A DNA stretch of 52,722 nt. Origin: CG-Epi1 sp964634895 (GTDB lineage: Archaea; Thermoplasmatota; Poseidoniia; MGIII; CG-Epi1). The stretch covers positions 1-52,722 of the forward strand of contig CAZWJS010000001.1 in NCBI GenBank assembly GCA_964634895.1, written 5' to 3'. A program made the translations under genes and the position numbers. The notes under the pieces are model-generated. The model ran no database searches. It was not told where the DNA came from and saw nothing but the letters and a program-made list of their open reading frames with translations. Positions 17,307-25,535 of the stretch are shown piece by piece. Within the stretch, counting starts at the first letter, position 1, and each line of letters starts with the position of its first letter.

Positions 17307-18745
17307 TTTCCTCAAGTTTGGCATATTTCTTACTTTTGGTTACTTTATCTTTTTTTGCTTGGCTAGGATATAAAGAGTCATTGAATACAAAATTGGACAA
17401 TGATTCATTCCTATCAGCCAGAAATAGTCAGAATTGGATAATGATTGGTTTAAGTCTGTTTGCTTCTGGAATGGGTATATGGATTCTTTTTGGCCCTTCG
17501 GAAGTAGGGTACTACGGTGGATTCTATGATGTGTTTGGATATGCTTTATCATCAGCAACGCCTTTTCTTTTGTTAGCTTATATTGGGCCTACACTTCGTA
17601 ATTTAACTCCTAAAGGAGTTACTCTTGCAGATTTTGTCCGTAAGAAAATGGGTCGCTCTATGCAACTTTACGTTGGTATAATATCAATATTATACATGTT
17701 TACGTTCATGTTTGCAGAATATATTGCTATCGGTCGCGCGGTTGAATTCTTGGCAGGGATAGATTTTCTTGTTCCTATAATTCTTGTTGCAATTGTAACT
17801 ACTTTTTATACAGTAGTAGGAGGTTTACCAGTATCAATTAAGACAGATCGTATTCAATCATATTTCATTATGTGGTTGATTGTATCAATTATCTTACTTA
17901 TATTCAATGAAGGAGTTACACATGTTTTGGATGATGCTAAAGCTTACAATTCAGAGGATGATTGGAGCATTGGTAGTATAAGTGACGCCTCTACTTTCGA
18001 GGCAGGTTTTGCTCTTGTCTTAGCTATAACTGCCGCAGAGATGTTCTCCCAAGGCAATTGGCAACGTACATGGGCCTCCAAAAATGATGAAGCTCTACAA
18101 AAAGGCGCTTTGTTAGCATCAGGTCTATGTTTTGTTGCAGTCTTACTTTTTGGTTTTTTAGGAACTGTTGCAGCAGGTAGGGGAGCTGTATTAGATCCTT
18201 CAATAACCTTTTTCGATTTGATTAAAGACTATAATGAACCGTTTTTAGCTATGCTTTTGGTTCTTGGAATTGCATTAGTCTGCTCAAGTATTGATACACT
18301 TCAAAATGCAATTATTGCGGTTATTTCTAGAGATTTGACAGATTCTAAACATGACATTAATCAGACAAGATATGTTGCTATTTTTGCATCACCAATTGCA
18401 CTGATTCTAGCTTGGTATTATTCAGAGGACTCCCTGAGTGTTTTTAGGATATTCCTAGTCGCAGATTTGTTTGCAGCAGCCACTGTTTTACCAATTTTCT
18501 TATCTTTATCAGATCGAGTAACTCCAAATGGGGGATTAATAGGTGCTATTTCTGGCTTGATATCTGTTGTAATTTATGGTACTTTCACTTCAGATTTAGA
18601 AACGGGACTACAGTATATCATAAATCCAGTTAATGATTTTGGTCTTGCCAATTTGGATGTATTCTTGTCTGCACTTCTCGGTTCTGCTTTGATGACTATT
18701 CTTGTTTCAGAAATAGAGAATTGGATACGTAGAGGTATGCTATAG
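17303..18745 (+). CDS. Sodium:solute symporter (SSS) family transporter, candidate thiamine/precursor importer
   Basis: A 480-residue integral membrane protein with about 12-13 hydrophobic helices. The SSS fold is indicated by the N-terminal NSQNWIMIGLSLFASGMG, the TVVGGLPVSIKTDRIQ segment and the CSSIDTLQNA segment, whose paired Ser residues match the Na2 sodium site of the family. SSS proteins import small solutes using the sodium gradient. The gene is translationally coupled (ATGA) to the ThiR-like regulator and faces thiamine pyrophosphokinase, so thiamine, HMP or another B1 moiety is a plausible substrate. This parallels the SSS-type ThiV placed behind TPP riboswitches in SAR11. Family membership is firm; the substrate is inferred from context. 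Confidence 0.88.
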   Translation: MISSSLAYFLLLVTLSFFAWLGYKESLNTKLDNDSFLSARNSQNWIMIGLSLFASGMGIWILFGPSEVGYYGGFYDVFGYALSSATPFLLLAYIGPTLRNLTPKGVTLADFVRKKMGRSMQLYVGIISILYMFTFMFAEYIAIGRAVEFLAGIDFLVPIILVAIVTTFYTVVGGLPVSIKTDRIQSYFIMWLIVSIILLIFNEGVTHVLDDAKAYNSEDDWSIGSISDASTFEAGFALVLAITAAEMFSQGNWQRTWASKNDEALQKGALLASGLCFVAVLLFGFLGTVAAGRGAVLDPSITFFDLIKDYNEPFLAMLLVLGIALVCSSIDTLQNAIIAVISRDLTDSKHDINQTRYVAIFASPIALILAWYYSEDSLSVFRIFLVADLFAAATVLPIFLSLSDRVTPNGGLIGAISGLISVVIYGTFTSDLETGLQYIINPVNDFGLANLDVFLSALLGSALMTILVSEIENWIRRGML

Positions 18746-19354
18746 TCAGTCGTGAGGTAGTACGAAATCTCCTCTAATAAGAAGCAAATTGCCGCTGTGG
18801 CATTCTATTGTGACTTTACCTGAGGAACCTATTTCGTTGTGTATCCCACGCCCACCCATAGTTAATTTTTCATGTTCAAGATTCCATCTTGCACCATTGA
18901 CACATACTCTGGCCTCGGGCATTGCTATTAGTGAGAAAAGAGTACCTTCATCGCCTTCAATTGTTATTGAATCAGTGATGGCTTGTATGGTAAACAAATC
19001 ATCAAGTAACCTAATTCTAGGATTAAATGCTAACCCTAAAGCAGCCAAAGTATGATCAATTCTACCACCAGTCCATCCAACTATTTGGATTTCAGCAGCG
19101 CCCTTTTCAAAAGCATAATCTACTGCTTTTTCCAAGTCTGTTTTTTGTATGTTTTTGTTGGACATAATCCACTCTTCTAATCGAGTTGATGCTTTATCTG
19201 ATATTGAGTCTAAGTCACCTATCACTTGGTCAGGGATTATGTTGTATTTCAACAATCTATCAGCTCCGGCATCGGCAGCTATGATTAATTTCTCTTTTGC
19301 TAATTCTATAATATTGCTTTTCAATGGTCTATTTCCTACTACTAATGCTTTCAT
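18746..19354 (-). CDS. Thiamine pyrophosphokinase
   Basis: A 202-residue protein that transfers pyrophosphate from ATP to thiamine, making TPP. Family motifs are DAGADRLLKY (28-37), the metal-binding GDLDSI (46-51), KTDLEKA (71-77) and GGRIDHTLAAL (96-106). The C-terminal beta domain ends in GNLLLIRGDFVL. It is the last gene of a tight minus-strand run (four bases after the DHCR24-like gene). Its stop directly abuts the stop of the convergent symporter. Together with the regulator and symporter it suggests salvage of preformed thiamine. Confidence 0.9.
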   Translation of the reverse strand: MKALVVGNRPLKSNIIELAKEKLIIAADAGADRLLKYNIIPDQVIGDLDSISDKASTRLEEWIMSNKNIQKTDLEKAVDYAFEKGAAEIQIVGWTGGRIDHTLAALGLAFNPRIRLLDDLFTIQAITDSITIEGDEGTLFSLIAMPEARVCVNGARWNLEHEKLTMGGRGIHNEIGSSGKVTIECHSGNLLLIRGDFVLPHD

Positions 19355-19358
19355 TTTA

Positions 19359-20840
19359 TCACTTAATCAATTTCCTTTTATTATTGTTTATTTGCTTTAG
19401 GTACATTCTTCCAAAGAATGTGAATAAATCACTTCTAAATGTACTCACTTTTCTACCTTTAGCTTTAGAGCGGTATGTTATCTTTTCGTAAACATCCATA
19501 AATTTCTCATTTGCATGATATTTCTTCCTTAGATTTTCGTATTTTTGTTTGTCAAAATGATTCCAAAAATCATTATAATTGAAATAACATGTTGAAAAGA
19601 ATCCTTTGAATACACCGTGGCTGAAAGAAAACTTTTCAAAAGTTTGATTAACTTTTTTTGAAGTTACACTGCTATTTTTTATTCCATAAATGCCTAAATC
19701 TAAAATCATATTCTCTTCGCACATTTCTTTTTTACGCGTACAGAAAATTTTATCTGGGTGATAATTGTCTTTACTCGGACATATCCACAACGGATAGGTT
19801 CCTGTCATTTTATCGGATAATTCTAAAGCACTTTTTAGTTTAGAAAGTGGGACTCCTATATCAGTAGCAAGTACATACTCATCTCTTTTGTAATCCCCAA
19901 CCATATAACTTGCAGCTGTAAAATATTTGTTAACATTAAGTTCGTTCGACTTCATAATTTTCTTTGGGATTGTAGCGTATATGAGCCCAGCAGAAACATA
20001 ATCTCTGATTTTGTATGGAGTGTATAAGTAATGAGCCCAAAATGCTGAATAACTGTATCTTTCTAGATAGTCTACTAACCTAAGGTAATTGCTTTTCTTT
20101 TTGTTCGCTATTTGGGCATAGAGGCACATATGACGTTGCTTGAAAATATCTTTATCTCTAGTTATCAGTATTTCTTTTACGTCAACGCTATCAACGTAGT
20201 TAGCAATAACAATTGTAAAATCGTTTTTTCCATTGACAAACGCTTCTATGAAATCATCCTCTTTTTTGCTTATTCTTTCTTCAAATTCTTTGTAAAATTT
20301 GTTGAATGTTTTGTGATGTAAGTAATTTACTTTGACGTATGGTTTACATTCTACTAGTTTCATTTTAACACGAGTGATAATTCCCATAGTTCCGTAGGTA
20401 CCACCTATACCATAGTATAGCTCAGAATGATTTGTTTGTGAAACCTCCTTTATTATTTCACCATTGCCCAAAATTACGTCAAAATCAATGACGTTGTTAT
20501 TGAAAAAACCATGTATGTAAGAATTAGATCCTAATGCAATTCCTCCTAAGCACCCACCCACAGTAAAATTGTCACCTTCAGGTAAAGAAGGTACAATTTT
20601 GTTGTTAGGGATGGTTTTTCGATTTATCTTACCGACAGTTACGGTAGCTTCACAGTCTATATATTTTTCATCAATTCTTAATATTTGATTTAGATTCCCT
20701 GTATTCACTTGCTTTTGTTTGTTTTTAAAATTCAAATCGCGATGGTTGTGCCCTTTTCTATTGGTGGTCAACAGTCTTTCTTCATTCTTAATAACATTAG
20801 AAATGCTTTTTATTTTATTATAATAATTTTCATAAGACAT
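19359..20840 (-). CDS. DHCR24-like FAD-dependent oxidoreductase
   Basis: A 493-residue FAD-linked oxidase/reductase. The PCMH-type FAD-binding region is at about 84-165, with SLPEGDNFTVGGCLGG, SYIHGFF, VILGNGEI and GGTYGTMGIITRVKMK. The C-terminal half contains YPLWICPS, LDLGIYG and FFSTCYFNYNDFW followed by a segment ending in MDVYEKI. That order closely resembles delta-24-sterol reductase (DHCR24), which reduces a side-chain double bond. The N-terminal membrane helix of eukaryotic DHCR24 is missing. A possible substrate here is an isoprenoid chain. It is one base into its upstream neighbour (TAATG) and four bases from the kinase gene, inside a tight operon. The gene is noticeably Lys/Asn-rich and AT-rich. 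Confidence 0.78.
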   Translation of the reverse strand: MSYENYYNKIKSISNVIKNEERLLTTNRKGHNHRDLNFKNKQKQVNTGNLNQILRIDEKYIDCEATVTVGKINRKTIPNNKIVPSLPEGDNFTVGGCLGGIALGSNSYIHGFFNNNVIDFDVILGNGEIIKEVSQTNHSELYYGIGGTYGTMGIITRVKMKLVECKPYVKVNYLHHKTFNKFYKEFEERISKKEDDFIEAFVNGKNDFTIVIANYVDSVDVKEILITRDKDIFKQRHMCLYAQIANKKKSNYLRLVDYLERYSYSAFWAHYLYTPYKIRDYVSAGLIYATIPKKIMKSNELNVNKYFTAASYMVGDYKRDEYVLATDIGVPLSKLKSALELSDKMTGTYPLWICPSKDNYHPDKIFCTRKKEMCEENMILDLGIYGIKNSSVTSKKVNQTFEKFSFSHGVFKGFFSTCYFNYNDFWNHFDKQKYENLRKKYHANEKFMDVYEKITYRSKAKGRKVSTFRSDLFTFFGRMYLKQINNNKRKLIK

Positions 20841-21481
20841 TACACTAGCCTCAATTTCCCATTTATGTATGGGTTTTCAATTTTTTCGATTCCAAGTTTA
20901 GTTTTAGGCCCATGTCCAGAATATATAATTGTATCATCGGGTAGTGGTAAAATTTTATTATTTATTGATTCCATCAATTGCTCAGCATTTCCTCCAGGAA
21001 GATCAGTTCTTCCCACAGAGCCTTTGAAAACTACGTCTCCACCGATAAGAATACCTTCTGTGTAAAAGCATAAAGAATCTGGACTATGGCCAGGGCAATG
21101 GAAGATTTCAAAATGGTATTCACCAAAATTTACAGTATCTCCTTCGTTCAAAAATTTTTCAGCTTTAATTTCAGAAATGCTATAACCGAATGAAGCTGCA
21201 ATAGGTCCAACTTTTCCTAACATATCAACGCCAAGTGGACAAATTTCTAATGGTAAATTTAATACTTCTTTTGCTCGGTTCGCGTCAGCAATATGATCAA
21301 CGTGACAATGTGTAGCTATTAACCGAACTATATTCATTCCTTTTTCGTTTGCAATTTCTACAATATCGTCAATTTGGTCTCCTGGATCAAAAAAAATCGC
21401 GTCTTTACTTTCCTCATCCATGACTAATGTAGCATTCATTTGTAAAGGCCCAACTGCTTTTTGAATAACTTTAATAGTCAT
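20840..21481 (-). CDS. MBL-fold metallo-hydrolase (glyoxalase II-like)
   Basis: A 213-residue metallo-beta-lactamase-fold hydrolase. The metal-binding motif THCHVDH (57-63) is followed by CPGHSPDS, GDVVFKGSVGRTDLPGG and the final SGHGPKT. This is the small glyoxalase II-like group that often hydrolyses thioesters such as S-lactoylglutathione analogues; the substrate here is unknown. It lies four bases after the sugar-nucleotide transferase gene and overlaps the DHCR24-like gene by one base (TAATG), so it is part of the trmY-to-kinase operon. Confidence 0.9.
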   Translation of the reverse strand: MTIKVIQKAVGPLQMNATLVMDEESKDAIFFDPGDQIDDIVEIANEKGMNIVRLIATHCHVDHIADANRAKEVLNLPLEICPLGVDMLGKVGPIAASFGYSISEIKAEKFLNEGDTVNFGEYHFEIFHCPGHSPDSLCFYTEGILIGGDVVFKGSVGRTDLPGGNAEQLMESINNKILPLPDDTIIYSGHGPKTKLGIEKIENPYINGKLRLV

Positions 21482-21485
21482 TTAA

Positions 21486-22442
21486 TCAAAATTCCCTATG
21501 TCCTTCAGGCGCCATTAGAATTCGTTGCATGTCTTTGTCGAATGATATTTTCGGTCCGATTATAGCTTCTTCAATAACTCCTCCATATCCATTTACATCA
21601 GATAGTATGATAGAATCTCTTACAACACATTTTTCCAACTCTACATTTGGCCCGATTATGACATTAGGTCCAATAATGCAATCCCTAATTCTAGCACTTT
21701 CGTCAATTAGTACAGAACCACGAATACTTGCACCTTTGTGTGATGCCGTTCCGTCATTTCCTAAAACTAGAAGATTTGCTTCAAGATATGAATTCGGTGT
21801 TCCTGAGTCTATAAAGTATCCTTTGAAAGGAAAACCAAAAAGGCCTTTTCCAGCAATTTTGGGATAGATATCTCTTTCAATTGAGATTTTTTTATTAGGT
21901 GGAATTAGTTCTATTATCTCAGGCTCCAAAAGATAAGTACCTGCATTAATCAAATTAGATAATTCCGTTCCTTTCTCAGGTTTTTCTTGAAATTGTAGAA
22001 TCCGGTTGTTTCTAAATTCTACAACTCCAAAGCGGTTGGGATCTTCAACTTCCCATAGTGCAAGAGTTCCTTTTGCTTTGCTTTCTATATGAAATTCAAG
22101 CATTTTTTCTAGATTGATAGAAGATACAACATCTCCATTGAAAACAGCAGCAGTACCAGTGATGTACCTGATACAATTTCTGATTGCACCTCCTGTGCCT
22201 AGGGGTTCTTTTTCAGGAACAATAATTACCTTCTTATCTATTTCTCGATTTCTAAAATACTCTGTCATTTCTTCTAGGCCGTAATTTACTGCCAAAATAG
22301 CTGTATCAAATTTATCAGGTAGATTTAGAATCATTCTTTCTACCATTGGAATGTTTGCAAGAGGTAGTAGTGGTTTGGGAACACTTAATGTCAATGGCCT
22401 TAGCCTAGTTCCAAAACCTCCTACCAGTATAATTGCTTCCAT
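21486..22442 (-). CDS. Sugar-1-phosphate nucleotidyltransferase
   Basis: A 318-residue enzyme that makes NDP-sugars from sugar-1-phosphate and NTP. The N-terminal signature LVGGFGTRLRPLT (6-18) is followed by PKPLLPLANIP, and GTGGAIRNC carries the sugar/nucleotide site. The C-terminal region (about 235-300) has left-handed beta-helix hexapeptides (SVLIDESARI, IIGPNVIIGPNVELE). The arrangement fits mannose-1-phosphate guanylyltransferase or glucose-1-phosphate nucleotidyltransferase; the base and sugar cannot be decided. It follows trmY after one base. It may feed glycans, together with the sugar dehydrogenase elsewhere in the window. Confidence 0.9.
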   Translation of the reverse strand: MEAIILVGGFGTRLRPLTLSVPKPLLPLANIPMVERMILNLPDKFDTAILAVNYGLEEMTEYFRNREIDKKVIIVPEKEPLGTGGAIRNCIRYITGTAAVFNGDVVSSINLEKMLEFHIESKAKGTLALWEVEDPNRFGVVEFRNNRILQFQEKPEKGTELSNLINAGTYLLEPEIIELIPPNKKISIERDIYPKIAGKGLFGFPFKGYFIDSGTPNSYLEANLLVLGNDGTASHKGASIRGSVLIDESARIRDCIIGPNVIIGPNVELEKCVVRDSIILSDVNGYGGVIEEAIIGPKISFDKDMQRILMAPEGHREF

Positions 22443-22443
22443 G

Positions 22444-23010
22444 TTACTTTGAGTCTAGTAGATGATGTATTAAGGTTATGCAGGCAGAACTTAGCAGGCT
22501 TTCTTCACCTAAGCTTACTTGGGGCAGTTGGTTAAGAATTTCCATTTCTTCAACTGTTGGATCTTTATCATCACCAAGTATGAAAGTTTGAGAATTAGTT
22601 ATTTGATCTTTCCCGTTTTCACTTAACAGTGCTGGGGCAGGCAATCTTTTTACAACTTCGCTAAGTCCAATTCTTTCCATAGTAATGCCTGGGCTAGTCT
22701 CCATAACTTCTTCTTCATTCTTGAATTTTATTAGTCCATTTCTTATAAGTGCAGCAGTCGATCGTTCGTCTGGATTAAGATACTTTATTTTTTTACCATT
22801 GAAGTGTACAGTTATTGGCGGATTTGGAGGTCCATTTAGAATCAGCCACATATCAGTGTCGTGTCTTATTCCGTGAGATTTCCAAAGTGCTGCAGTTATG
22901 CATCTAACTAGAACATCAAGTCTGCCAGCACCACCACAGAGATCATCTAGTTTCCAATCAGGTGTCGTGTGAGCACGATGTCCAATTACAACAAAATTTC
23001 TTTCAGCCAC
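22444..23010 (-). CDS. trmY: tRNA (pseudouridine-54 N1)-methyltransferase
   Basis: A 188-residue SPOUT-class methyltransferase that makes N1-methylpseudouridine at tRNA position 54. N-terminal family features are RNFVVIGHRAHTTPDW, DDLCGGAGRLDVLVRC and the substrate-side segment DMWLILNGPPNPP. The late FILGDDKDPT and QVSLGEESLL motifs form part of the SAM-binding knot. It is archaea-specific. It heads a five-gene minus-strand operon and lies 27 bases downstream of tRNA-Gly(CCC) on the same strand. Confidence 0.93.
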   Translation of the reverse strand: MAERNFVVIGHRAHTTPDWKLDDLCGGAGRLDVLVRCITAALWKSHGIRHDTDMWLILNGPPNPPITVHFNGKKIKYLNPDERSTAALIRNGLIKFKNEEEVMETSPGITMERIGLSEVVKRLPAPALLSENGKDQITNSQTFILGDDKDPTVEEMEILNQLPQVSLGEESLLSSACITLIHHLLDSK

Positions 23011-23037
23011 ATTATGCTTATTCCGTTGTTATTAAAT

Positions 23038-23113
23038 TGGTGCGGGTGCCGGGATTTGAACCCGGGTTAGTGGCTTGGGAAGCCACTGTCATACCAGACT
23101 AGACCACACCCGC
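23038..23113 (-). tRNA. tRNA-Gly (anticodon CCC), CCA encoded
   Basis: The acceptor stem is GCGGGTG/CACCCGC. The anticodon stem GTGGC/GCCAC closes the loop TTCCCAA, giving anticodon CCC for GGG codons (glycine). The T arm has GGTTCAAATCC. The discriminator is A (23041) and CCA is encoded (23038-23040). It lies 11 bases after the OPT transporter stop on the same strand, so the two may share a transcript. Confidence 0.95.
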
Positions 23114-23124
23114 TCGATACAAAA

Positions 23125-25458
23125 TTATTTCTTATTCTTTTTCCGAGTGTTTTTTTTCTTTGGTTTTTCTTCTACCATTTCAGCGTCTTGAATATCATCA
23201 AATTTCCATTCTTCTATTTTTCCAAAATTTTCATCCTCAGTTTGCCTGAGGCTGAATCCTATCATCAATGCAGCACCAATAGCAAAAACTAAGACTCCAG
23301 GATAAATTGAGGGTTCTTCTATGATTCCTAAATATATTCCTGAAACCGCCATTGCAGCCAATCCAATTCCCATTATTGCTTCACCTGCAATCAATCCAGA
23401 AGCAAATAAAATCCCAGGATTGTGGAGTTTTTCTCTTTCAGCAGATAGTTTTTCTTCTTGACCCTTCTTGAATAGTTCAGGTCTAGTATTTTTTAACGGT
23501 TTTTCAAATTTACTATCAACATACATTTTTAGCATTCCACCAATAAAAATAGGCACGGTCATTTTGAGGCTCAAATACATTCCCACAGCTACAGCCATTA
23601 TTGAAATATTTAGTCCTCCTTTATTTACAATCCAGCCTTGAGTAGCTGCAACCAATAAACTTCCAGTGAACAAGAAGGCAGGTATTGCTTCTTCTAGATA
23701 TCCCCCAATCAGAAAAAGGAGGTATGAGCATCCTAAAATATTCATATAATGCTCAGGATGCCTAAGTGCAATCAAACAAAAAGCAATTCCAGCACCCATA
23801 AAAACCATAGACCAATCCATTCCACCCCCTAGAATTCCACTAGTTATGCTTGCCATCAAAAATGCTTGTGGAGCTTCCAAATCACCATTTATGATTTGAT
23901 CTGAAAGTAAATTAAGTACAAAAGGTATTGCCATTGCACCTGCAGCGACACCAACAATTTGACCGATTTGCTGTCTCCATGGAGTGGCACCGACAAGATA
24001 TCCCGTTTTTAGATCTTGAAGATTGTCTCCAGAGATTGCTCCGGCACAAGCTACGAAAGCAGCCACTCCTATTACAGCTACTTGTAATTCAGCAGTGTTT
24101 TCCCCACCATAAATTAAACTATTAACAATAGTAAAGGTAGTTGCAGTCAGAATAACTACTATTATTGTAACGCCAGATAATGGATTGTTACTACTGCCTA
24201 CAATACCAGCCATGTAACCAGCAACTGCTGCAAAAAGGAATCCTGCTGTAAAGATTATGATTAATGACAAAATTGCAGGTAAAAGCAATCCTGAAACAAT
24301 CCATACCATGAAAAACATAGGAATGGCCATAGCTGCGCTTGTGACAGCTATTGATTTTGCAGGTAAATCTTCCTCAGTTCTAATTCCATTACTTTTTGTT
24401 GTTGATAATTTGGTAGCCTCAATCATCTCTGTAATTCCTTTCATTAGAGCTTCACGCATTATAATCAAAGTATAGAGTCCTCCAACAAGCATTGTGCCTA
24501 CACCCACCATTCTTCTCCGCCCACTTATGTGGTTAGCATAGTCTCCATAATTGATTATTTCTCCTGACAAAGCAGCGTTAGTTATTTGTTCTATGAATAT
24601 ATCTGTCGGGTTTAGGATTGTGCTTGCAATAGGCATTATTATAATGGCTCCTAACAACCCTCCAAAAAATACAAAACTTGCAATTCCAGGTCCAACAATA
24701 TATCCGACTCCAAGTAGAGCAGGTGAGAATTCAGCACCAAGATAAAAAGTTGTTTTGGATTTAACATATGTTGCAGAAGCATTCAATTTTCCGTTTAACG
24801 TGTAATATCCTTGCCATCCATGTTCCCAAAGTCCAAAGCTCACTTGCTTAACAGCATTATCTACAGTTACCATCAATGATGACATTAATTTGTATAATGC
24901 ACCAAATGCGAGTCCTGCAAATATGGGTGTAACTTGAGCCCCTCCTTTCTCTCCTGCAACTAGTACTTCGGCACAGGCTACACCTTCAGGGTAAGGCAAA
25001 TTTTCTTTCACAATAAAAATCCTCCTTAGACTTATTGAAAATAGAACACCTATTGTTCCTCCAACAAGTGCTATTATCAAGGTTTTAAAGTATGGAAAAT
25101 CAGACCATCCAATCTCCCCATTACTACTTGCATTCATCACCAAAAGCGCAGGTAATGTGAATATAACACCAGCTGCAAGTGATTCACCAGATGAGACTGC
25201 AGTTTGAACCCAATTATTCTCAAGTATGTTGGTTTTTTTAGCAATATTTGCCTTAGCTAAACTTCTCAGAACAGCCATAGATATTACTGCAGCTGGAATC
25301 GAAGCACTGACCGTCATTCCCACGTACAATCCCAAGTATACATTTGCAGCAGTTAACAACATACCTAAGATTATAGCTAGAATTATTCCTTGAACCGTAA
25401 TTTCAGGTAAAATTGTAGTTGCAGAAACATAAGGTTTGTGTTCTTGCTCTTTAGCCAT
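23125..25458 (-). CDS. OPT-family oligopeptide transporter
   Basis: A 777-residue polytopic membrane protein. The N-terminal region has LTAANVYLGLYVGMTVSASIP then NNWVQTAVSSGESLAAGVIF, both hallmarks of the OPT family, which imports oligopeptides or metal chelates. Further helices continue to about residue 740, including DNLQDLKTGYLVGATPWRQQ. The last 35 residues are charged and Lys-rich. Peptide uptake would suit a proteolytic marine heterotroph. The substrate is inferred only. The ATG (25458) follows ACTATATC with no Shine-Dalgarno site. The gene is divergent from alaS across 77 bases. Confidence 0.93.
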   Translation of the reverse strand: MAKEQEHKPYVSATTILPEITVQGIILAIILGMLLTAANVYLGLYVGMTVSASIPAAVISMAVLRSLAKANIAKKTNILENNWVQTAVSSGESLAAGVIFTLPALLVMNASSNGEIGWSDFPYFKTLIIALVGGTIGVLFSISLRRIFIVKENLPYPEGVACAEVLVAGEKGGAQVTPIFAGLAFGALYKLMSSLMVTVDNAVKQVSFGLWEHGWQGYYTLNGKLNASATYVKSKTTFYLGAEFSPALLGVGYIVGPGIASFVFFGGLLGAIIIMPIASTILNPTDIFIEQITNAALSGEIINYGDYANHISGRRRMVGVGTMLVGGLYTLIIMREALMKGITEMIEATKLSTTKSNGIRTEEDLPAKSIAVTSAAMAIPMFFMVWIVSGLLLPAILSLIIIFTAGFLFAAVAGYMAGIVGSSNNPLSGVTIIVVILTATTFTIVNSLIYGGENTAELQVAVIGVAAFVACAGAISGDNLQDLKTGYLVGATPWRQQIGQIVGVAAGAMAIPFVLNLLSDQIINGDLEAPQAFLMASITSGILGGGMDWSMVFMGAGIAFCLIALRHPEHYMNILGCSYLLFLIGGYLEEAIPAFLFTGSLLVAATQGWIVNKGGLNISIMAVAVGMYLSLKMTVPIFIGGMLKMYVDSKFEKPLKNTRPELFKKGQEEKLSAEREKLHNPGILFASGLIAGEAIMGIGLAAMAVSGIYLGIIEEPSIYPGVLVFAIGAALMIGFSLRQTEDENFGKIEEWKFDDIQDAEMVEEKPKKKNTRKKNKK

Positions 25459-25506
25459 GATATAGTCCTATGTTTAAAACTAAGATAAAGGGTTATGCCC
25501 TCCGTA

Positions 25507-25515
25507 GTTTTTAAC
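25507..25515 (+). promoter_or_regulatory. TATA-like promoter of alaS
   Basis: The stretch GTTTTTAAC is centred 25 bases upstream of the GTG at 25536, as expected for a leaderless archaeal transcript starting at or next to the start codon. Confidence 0.5.
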
Positions 25516-25535
25516 CTACTCCTCTCTGCCACCTC

